Source: Planctomycetota bacterium (lineage in GTDB: Bacteria > Planctomycetota > Planctomycetia > Planctomycetales > Planctomycetaceae). Taken from it: a stretch of DNA of 10,838 bases. The stretch spans positions 1-10,838 of the forward strand of contig JAQBZS010000147.1 of assembly GCA_027622115.1 (NCBI GenBank), read 5' to 3'. The notes under the pieces are model-generated. The model was not told the origin of the DNA and did no database searches. It saw only the letters and a list, made by a program, of their open reading frames with translations. Below are positions 6,854 through 10,838 of the stretch, one piece after another; the first letter of the stretch is position 1, and each line of letters begins with the position of its first letter. The position numbers and the translations under genes are program-made.

Positions 6854-7360
6854 ATGAAGCTCAACAAGCGCCGTGTATTTCACCAAGTTGCAGATGTGTC
6901 GGTCGCATCGAAGCGAATCGGTTTAACGCTGGTCGATATTACGGTGACCGTGCTCATCGTGGGGATTCTGGCGGCGGTGACGGCCCCGAAGTTTGTGTCG
7001 TCGGTTCAGTTTCGGCAGAGTCGATCCGCCGCCGATCGCATTGCACGGGACCTGGACTTGGCTCGACAGACGGCCCGGCATCGGAGTGCGTCGCAAGCCG
7101 TGCAGTTCAATGCGGCGGCGTCGACCTACACGCTGCCCGGTGTGGCTGCCCTGAATCGCCGTCCGGGTGATTATTCCATCGATGTGTCCGCTCGGCCGTT
7201 CAATTCGACGATCGTATCGGTCGACTTGGGCGGCGACTCCGAAATCATCTTCAACGGTTATGGCCAACCGGACAGCGGCGGCGACATTGTCGTGGCGGTC
7301 GGATCTCGGCAATGGACGATCAGCGTCGATCCCACGTCCGGCATGGTGACCGTGCAGTGA
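6854..7360 (+). CDS. GspH/FimT-like minor (pseudo)pilin
   Basis: The protein has 168 residues and is a type IV pilin-like protein, inserted in the inner membrane and processed by a PilD-type prepilin peptidase. The predicted cleavage is after Gly23 in KRIG/LTLVDITV, followed by the hydrophobic N-terminal helix (about 24-47, with VGILAAVTAPKF). The C-terminus (SEIIFNGYGQPDSGG, then IVVAVGSRQWTISVDPTSG) matches the GspH/FimT domain, where an IxFxxxG strand precedes short beta-hairpins ending in a Gly turn. Two things are odd. The leader is 23 residues, longer than the 6-8 of many pilins, and the +5 position is Asp28 rather than Glu; Glu+5 normally pairs with the N-terminal amine of the neighbouring subunit. 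It is first of four pilin-like genes, with a 16-base gap to the next and rnpB 141 bases upstream. Type IV pilus versus type II secretion cannot be decided here because no motor, secretin or peptidase gene is in view. Confidence 0.88.
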   Translation: MKLNKRRVFHQVADVSVASKRIGLTLVDITVTVLIVGILAAVTAPKFVSSVQFRQSRSAADRIARDLDLARQTARHRSASQAVQFNAAASTYTLPGVAALNRRPGDYSIDVSARPFNSTIVSVDLGGDSEIIFNGYGQPDSGGDIVVAVGSRQWTISVDPTSGMVTVQ

Positions 7361-7376
7361 TCGGGAGACCTCAATC

Positions 7377-7937
7377 ATGACAAACCGTCTTACTCAATCC
7401 GTAGCTTCGGTCGACGTTGGTCGGGGGCGCGGCGGCTTCACGCTGCTCGAACTTGTGGCGAGCATGATTTCCGTCGGGATTCTTTTGCTGGGATTGATGT
7501 CCACTTTGATCGTCGCGTCGCGAGCGACCAATCTCGAAAACACTCCCGCACCCGCGGCGATCGATTCCGCCACGGTGCTCGAACAACTGAGCAGCGATCT
7601 GAATTCCGCCACGGGGTTCGTCACGTGGACCGGAACCGCCGTCGAATTCACCGTGCCGGATCGAGACAACAATGGGTCCGACGAAACGATCCGAGTTGAG
7701 TGGTCGGGAAATAGTGGGTCGCCGCTGCAACGCAAAGTGAATGCCGGCCCGCTGTCAACGATCGCGGACAACGTCCACAACTTCAGTCTTGAATACGAAA
7801 CACTCACCACGGGCTCCGGAAACGAAGCCGCCACTTATCTCACGCGAGTGATTGCCACGTTGCAGATTTCCAAGTTCAACGCGGCATCGACCACGTTGAG
7901 CTGTCAGACATTGAACCAACCCAAACTCGGGCCATGA
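7377..7937 (+). CDS. GspJ/PilW-like minor (pseudo)pilin
   Basis: The protein has 186 residues. The prepilin peptidase motif is GRGG/FTLLELVASM, cleaved after Gly20, with the canonical Phe+1 and Glu+5 (Glu25). The hydrophobic helix covers about residues 21-48. The soluble part fits the PilW/GspJ pattern: a Leu-rich amphipathic continuation (VLEQLSSDLNSATGF), a strand ending AVEFTVPD, then TIRVEWSG, PLQRKVN and a NVHNFSLEYET strand. In type II systems GspJ sits in the pseudopilus tip with GspI and GspK; PilW plays the matching role in type IV pili. The ATG at 7377 has GGGAGA (7363-7368) 8 bases upstream. Its stop overlaps the next start by 4 bases (ATGA, 7934-7937), so translation of the two is probably coupled. 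The leader is 20 residues, long as in its neighbours. Confidence 0.87.
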   Translation: MTNRLTQSVASVDVGRGRGGFTLLELVASMISVGILLLGLMSTLIVASRATNLENTPAPAAIDSATVLEQLSSDLNSATGFVTWTGTAVEFTVPDRDNNGSDETIRVEWSGNSGSPLQRKVNAGPLSTIADNVHNFSLEYETLTTGSGNEAATYLTRVIATLQISKFNAASTTLSCQTLNQPKLGP

Positions 7938-8728
7938 AACAAGCACGCATTCAATACAGTCGGGAATCAAGGCCAACCGCGCTCGCGAGACGCCGTGGGT
8001 TCAGCTTGATCGAAGTCGTGGTGTCCACCTTTCTGGTGGGCCTGCTGATGACTTCCGCGATGAAAAGCGTGGGCTCGGCAACGTCAAGCCGTCGCTTTGC
8101 GGGCGAAACGAGTTCCGCGCGGATGATCGCCCACGAGTTGATGTCCGAGATTCTGGATAAGGCTTATGAGGATTCGGACAGCCCGACGTTCGGTTTGGAG
8201 ACCGGTGAAGCGGGCGGGATGGGACGAATGTTGTTTGACGACATCGACGACTATCACGGCTGGACTTCCGAACCGCCGGTGAATCCAGACGGCAGCGAGT
8301 TGATCAATTCCAGCCGTTTCAGTCGCAGCGTGACGGTTGAGTTCGTGGCCCCCAACGATCTCAATTCGATTGTGTCGACGGACATGGGTGTGAAGTTGAT
8401 TTCGGTGTTGGTTACCGTCGATGGGAAACTCGCCGTGACATTGCGGTCCATTCGGACGAAGTCGTGGATTCAAGGTCCGTATGCGACGCAGTTGACTCCA
8501 ACGAATCCGGGGACGTCCAGTCCGGGGAATAGTGGAACAAACGGGAAGAGCGGCCAAGGGAAAGGGCAGCAAAACCGCGGTCGAGGATCCCAACAACAGG
8601 GACGAGGCCGATTTGCTTTTGGGGATTCCGGCAGTCAGTTCGCTGGCATCGGTGTCGGCATCGGTGCTGAACCGGATCGGCGGAACCGCACTTGTAGTAG
8701 CCAACGTCGCCAGACGGTTGTTTCTTAG
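7934..8728 (+). CDS. GspI/PilV-like minor (pseudo)pilin with Gly/Gln-rich tail
   Basis: The protein has 264 residues. The class III signal is RRRG/FSLIEVVVSTF, cleaved after Gly22, with Phe+1 and Glu+5 (Glu27); the hydrophobic helix runs to about residue 42. HELMSEILDKAYED (67-80), DDYHGW (105-110) and the SRSVTVEFV strand (130-138) fit the PilV/GspI family, partner of the GspJ/PilW-type protein encoded just upstream. Most members are 120-200 residues. Here the fold appears to end near residue 185 and is followed by a low-complexity tail rich in Gly, Gln, Asn, Ser and Arg (about 188-228, including GQQNRGRGSQQQGRGRF), a Gly-rich patch (FAGIGVGIG, 236-244) and a basic end. The last codons overlap a hairpin, so the tail could reflect insertion or sliding of repeat DNA into the gene end. 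Start: the ATGA overlap with the previous gene; the ribosome binding site is weak, consistent with coupling. Confidence 0.85.
   Translation: MKQARIQYSRESRPTALARRRGFSLIEVVVSTFLVGLLMTSAMKSVGSATSSRRFAGETSSARMIAHELMSEILDKAYEDSDSPTFGLETGEAGGMGRMLFDDIDDYHGWTSEPPVNPDGSELINSSRFSRSVTVEFVAPNDLNSIVSTDMGVKLISVLVTVDGKLAVTLRSIRTKSWIQGPYATQLTPTNPGTSSPGNSGTNGKSGQGKGQQNRGRGSQQQGRGRFAFGDSGSQFAGIGVGIGAEPDRRNRTCSSQRRQTVVS
8702..8725 (+). terminator. Hairpin plus T-rich run overlapping the end of the PilV-like gene
   Basis: CAACGTC (8702-8708) pairs with GACGGTTG (8713-8720) around the loop GCCA, giving 7 bp with one bulged G. TTTCTT follows. It lies inside the last codons of the PilV-like gene and could terminate or attenuate transcription before the fourth pilin-like gene. 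Confidence 0.35.
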
Positions 8729-8741
8729 TTGCTATTTGTCA

Positions 8742-8966
8742 CGTTTAATCGCACGCCGCAGGCACGCGCGTTTAAGGACAGGCTGAGATGCTGGGGCGAC
8801 CAATATCGACCAATCAATAACTGCCGCGTTTTAGAGTAGTGGGATTCGCCAGAATTCCATGCACAAGGGGATTCTAGCGCATCCCACTACGACAGCTCTT
8901 AGTTGGTCGATGCCAAGTCAACTCAGGTGTCCTCAAACGCGCGTGCCTACGGCGTGCGGTTAAACG
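8742..8966. repeat. Compound 225-bp imperfect palindrome (nested inverted repeats)
   Basis: Three arm pairs are nested around one centre. The outer arms, 8743-8787 and 8922-8965, agree at 40 of 45 aligned positions, with a further C-G pair at 8742/8966. The middle arms, 8804-8823 and 8893-8912, agree at 15 of 20. The inner arms, 8836-8857 and 8869-8890, agree at 19 of 22 around an 11-base loop. The outer arms carry their own smaller palindrome, with CGCACGCCG and AGGCACGCGCG flanked by TTAA on both sides. The element lies between the third and fourth pilin-like genes, ending 35 bases before the next ATG. Transcribed, it would form a long branched stem-loop. It could be a foldback or MITE-like mobile repeat, a REP/BIME-like dispersed element, or an intercistronic regulatory structure. 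No transposase, open frame or obvious target-site duplication accompanies it. Confidence 0.85.
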
Positions 8967-9001
8967 AGCCGCTTCATCACTTCAGATAGATAGGCAATTC
9001 G

Positions 9002-10771
9002 ATGAAGTCTCATCCTCGAAAGTCCTCACGCAATCATCGCCGTGGGTCGATCTACATCGTCACCTTGGGTTCGTCGTTGATCGTGGCGGTGCTCGGCTTG
9101 GCGGCGTTGAAGTCCGTCAGTGTCCATCGCGAACAATCTCAAAACGTCGCGGATTCCTTGCAGGCCCAATTGAACGCTCGCACGGGACTCGACGTGGCTT
9201 TGCTGCGGATCGACAACAACTCAAACTGGCGGACGCAATTCCAAAGCGGCGCCTGGTCCAGCGAACAATCCGCCGTCGACGGCACTTTCCAGATCGTGGC
9301 GACGGACCCGATCGACGGCGATTTGCTCGACGACAACATGGACCCCGTCGTCATTACGTCCACGGGCCGCATGGGTGACGCCGTCCAGAAACTTCAATTT
9401 GAATTGGAACCGGCGCGATTCGGACTCTCGATCCTTCAGGCCGGACTGGGCTCGGGCAACGACTTGACCTTCGACGGCGGCATTGCAGTGGCCGACCACT
9501 TCGTGAGCGCCAATCGAGACGCCATCGCTCGGAACACCGCTCAAGTCGGCGCGGACGCCGAAGCGGGCGGCGTGATCTCGACGTTTAGCGGCGGACAGTT
9601 CTTGGGCTCGACCACCACGGCCGGCGATTGGCCGCGAGAACTCCCCGACACGAACAGCGTGCTGGACTATTACCTTGCCAACGGCACCGCGATTTCGATC
9701 AACGACATCCCCGACTGGGATGGCGAAATAATCGACAACGGCACGGTTTCGGGGACGATTGAACCGTGGCAGCATCAAGGCGGTACGCTCAGTTTAGGCA
9801 CGGATCGATCCGGTCAGCCGAACGAAGCCTTGATGCTGGACGGAATCGATGCCGACACGAATCACATCTGGCAGGACGTCACCGGCCAAATCGAAAACGG
9901 CATGACCTATACCGCGTCGGCCTGGGCGGTCACTGAAGACGTGATGGACATGCGACTGATGCTCGATATCACATCCACCGGCGGAGGCTTGCAGACGTTC
10001 GCGCTTTCTCCGTGGATCGAAGTGGAAGAAGAGTGGCTGCAGATTACCGGCCAGAACACGGTTTCGTGGACGGGCACGTTGCAGTCGGCCAAGTTCTATG
10101 TCCAAATTTCCGGCGAAGAGGGCTGGATGAAACTCGACGACGTTGTCGTGAAGTCCGACGATGCACAAGACGGTTGGAAGGCGATTCACGGTGTCGTCAT
10201 CAGCCCCAACAGCAACCCCTTCGGCCCCACGACCAATCCGCAAGGCATCTATGTGATCGACGCGGCCGGGGGCGAGAAACTGAGTCTTCGCGACATCCGC
10301 GTCGAAGGCACGCTGGTGATCCTCAACCAGCACGCGGACACGCAGATTCACGGATCGGTCGTCTGGGAGCCGGCGGTTTACAGCACGACCGCGTCGCCTC
10401 AAAACTTGCCGGCGCTGATCACGAACAAGTCGCTGAACATCGCCTTTGACAACACCCCGTTGGACGAGGCGACCGTTGGAGCCAACTTCAACCCGGTCGG
10501 CACGCCGTACCTTGGGGTGGCGGATGCGGACCTGACGGATTCGTATCCGTCATCAATGAAGGGGGTGATCTATTCGATGGAACAGATCACGCTGAAGAAT
10601 CAACCCACGATCAACGGCGTGGTGGTGTCGGGCACTGACATGCTCGTCGAAAACGCCACGCTGAATCTCACGTATGACTCGGTGTACTACGAGAAGAACC
10701 CGCCGCCTGGTTTCGAAGGAGACATCACCGTCTACGTGAAAGCCGGCAGCTTCCAGAAGGTGGTCGATTGA
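9002..10771 (+). CDS. PilX/GspK-like pilus tip protein with inserted CBM4/9-like carbohydrate-binding domain
   Basis: The protein has 589 residues. The N-terminus is PilX_N-like: a basic leader ending RRG (13-15), a hydrophobic helix (about 16-40, IVAVLGLAALKSVSV) and an amphipathic stretch (NVADSLQAQLNARTGLDVAL, 48-67). There is no Glu at +5, as is known for GspK. Residues about 70-240 are an uncharacterised extracytoplasmic region. Residues about 246-385 read like a CBM4/9-type beta-sandwich: NGTVSGTIEPW, NEALMLDG, WQDVTGQIENGMTYTASAWA, EEWLQITG, SAKFYVQIS, then WMKLDDVVVK at the end. A beta-rich C-terminus (about 395-589) has recurring short strands (TLVILNQHADTQIHGSVVW, TINGVVVSGTDMLVENATLN) resembling a beta-helix seen in other pilus-associated proteins. 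PilX and GspK cap pilus or pseudopilus tips, so a sugar-binding module here suggests glycan attachment. It is downstream of three minor pilin genes but beyond the palindrome. The start ATG follows a weak AGG at 8992-8994. Confidence 0.85.
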   Translation: MKSHPRKSSRNHRRGSIYIVTLGSSLIVAVLGLAALKSVSVHREQSQNVADSLQAQLNARTGLDVALLRIDNNSNWRTQFQSGAWSSEQSAVDGTFQIVATDPIDGDLLDDNMDPVVITSTGRMGDAVQKLQFELEPARFGLSILQAGLGSGNDLTFDGGIAVADHFVSANRDAIARNTAQVGADAEAGGVISTFSGGQFLGSTTTAGDWPRELPDTNSVLDYYLANGTAISINDIPDWDGEIIDNGTVSGTIEPWQHQGGTLSLGTDRSGQPNEALMLDGIDADTNHIWQDVTGQIENGMTYTASAWAVTEDVMDMRLMLDITSTGGGLQTFALSPWIEVEEEWLQITGQNTVSWTGTLQSAKFYVQISGEEGWMKLDDVVVKSDDAQDGWKAIHGVVISPNSNPFGPTTNPQGIYVIDAAGGEKLSLRDIRVEGTLVILNQHADTQIHGSVVWEPAVYSTTASPQNLPALITNKSLNIAFDNTPLDEATVGANFNPVGTPYLGVADADLTDSYPSSMKGVIYSMEQITLKNQPTINGVVVSGTDMLVENATLNLTYDSVYYEKNPPPGFEGDITVYVKAGSFQKVVD

Positions 10772-10780
10772 TCGAGTGGC

Positions 10781-10819
10781 TGGGGTCGGGTGGTTCAAAG
10801 TTCCTGACCCTACCGTTTT
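10781..10819 (+). terminator. Candidate intrinsic terminator after the PilX-like gene
   Basis: TGGGGTCGGG (10781-10790) can pair fully with CCTGACCCTA (10803-10812), including two G-U pairs, around a 12-base loop. CCG and then TTTT (10816-10819) follow. It starts 10 bases after the stop codon, a suitable place to end the pilin transcript. The T-run is short, and a dispersed repeat is also possible. Confidence 0.45.
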
Positions 10820-10838
10820 CTATGTGCTCTCCACCGGC

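Noticed and set aside
8532..8786. Alternative open frame over the PilV-like 3' end and left palindrome arm
   Set aside because: It runs through an inverted-repeat arm, has no ribosome binding site, and overlaps a frame continuous with a clear prepilin. A frameshift is not excluded but is not supported.
8742..8966. CRISPR array or integron attC site at the palindrome
   Set aside because: There are no direct repeats with unique spacers. The arms are inverted, and no attC-type R'/R'' core sites or integrase are present.

Overview
The window looks like a chromosomal segment from a member of the Planctomycetota. The main signs are a membrane-anchored Ser/Thr kinase fused to a WD40-type propeller, a secreted protein opening with an LEPR-XLL-like motif (LELRTMLSA), long prepilin leader peptides, and a bacterial class A RNase P RNA. 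This placement is inferred from protein style, not from a database match. No transposase, phage gene, tRNA or CRISPR array is visible.

Layout from left to right. (1) 1-2228, minus strand: a receptor-like Ser/Thr protein kinase whose 3' end lies beyond the window. (2) 2522-3508, plus strand: a probable surface or secreted protein with regularly spaced RTX-like Gly/Asp turns. The two genes are divergent across a 293-base gap. (3) 3836-4576 and 4661-5863, both minus strand: a single-domain GlmU-type sugar-1-phosphate nucleotidyltransferase downstream of a probable outer-membrane beta-barrel protein. The two may share a transcript. (4) 6272-6712, plus strand: rnpB, the RNase P RNA, closed by a perfect 12-bp P1 helix and followed by a T-run. 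(5) 6854-10771, plus strand: four genes for type IV-pilus or type II-secretion-like minor (pseudo)pilins in the order GspH/FimT-like, GspJ/PilW-like, GspI/PilV-like, PilX/GspK-like.

The last block is the most interesting part. The four gene products correspond in type to the set that forms the priming or tip complex in type IV pili (FimT/PilV/PilW/PilX) or type II secretion systems (GspH/I/J/K). The first three genes are tightly packed, with a 16-base gap followed by a 4-base ATGA overlap. The fourth is separated from them by a compound 225-bp imperfect palindrome at 8742-8966. The fourth protein, 589 residues, has a PilX-type N-terminal helix. Around residues 246-385 it also carries a segment that reads like a CBM4/9-type carbohydrate-binding beta-sandwich, which suggests a pilus or pseudopilus tip able to bind glycan. 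The third protein has a Gly/Gln/Asn/Arg-rich tail beyond its pilin fold, and the first has Asp where the conserved Glu+5 is expected.

Non-coding stretches over about 300 bases are 3509-3835 (convergent gene ends) and 5864-6271 (upstream of the beta-barrel gene and rnpB). Neither shows a convincing gene.
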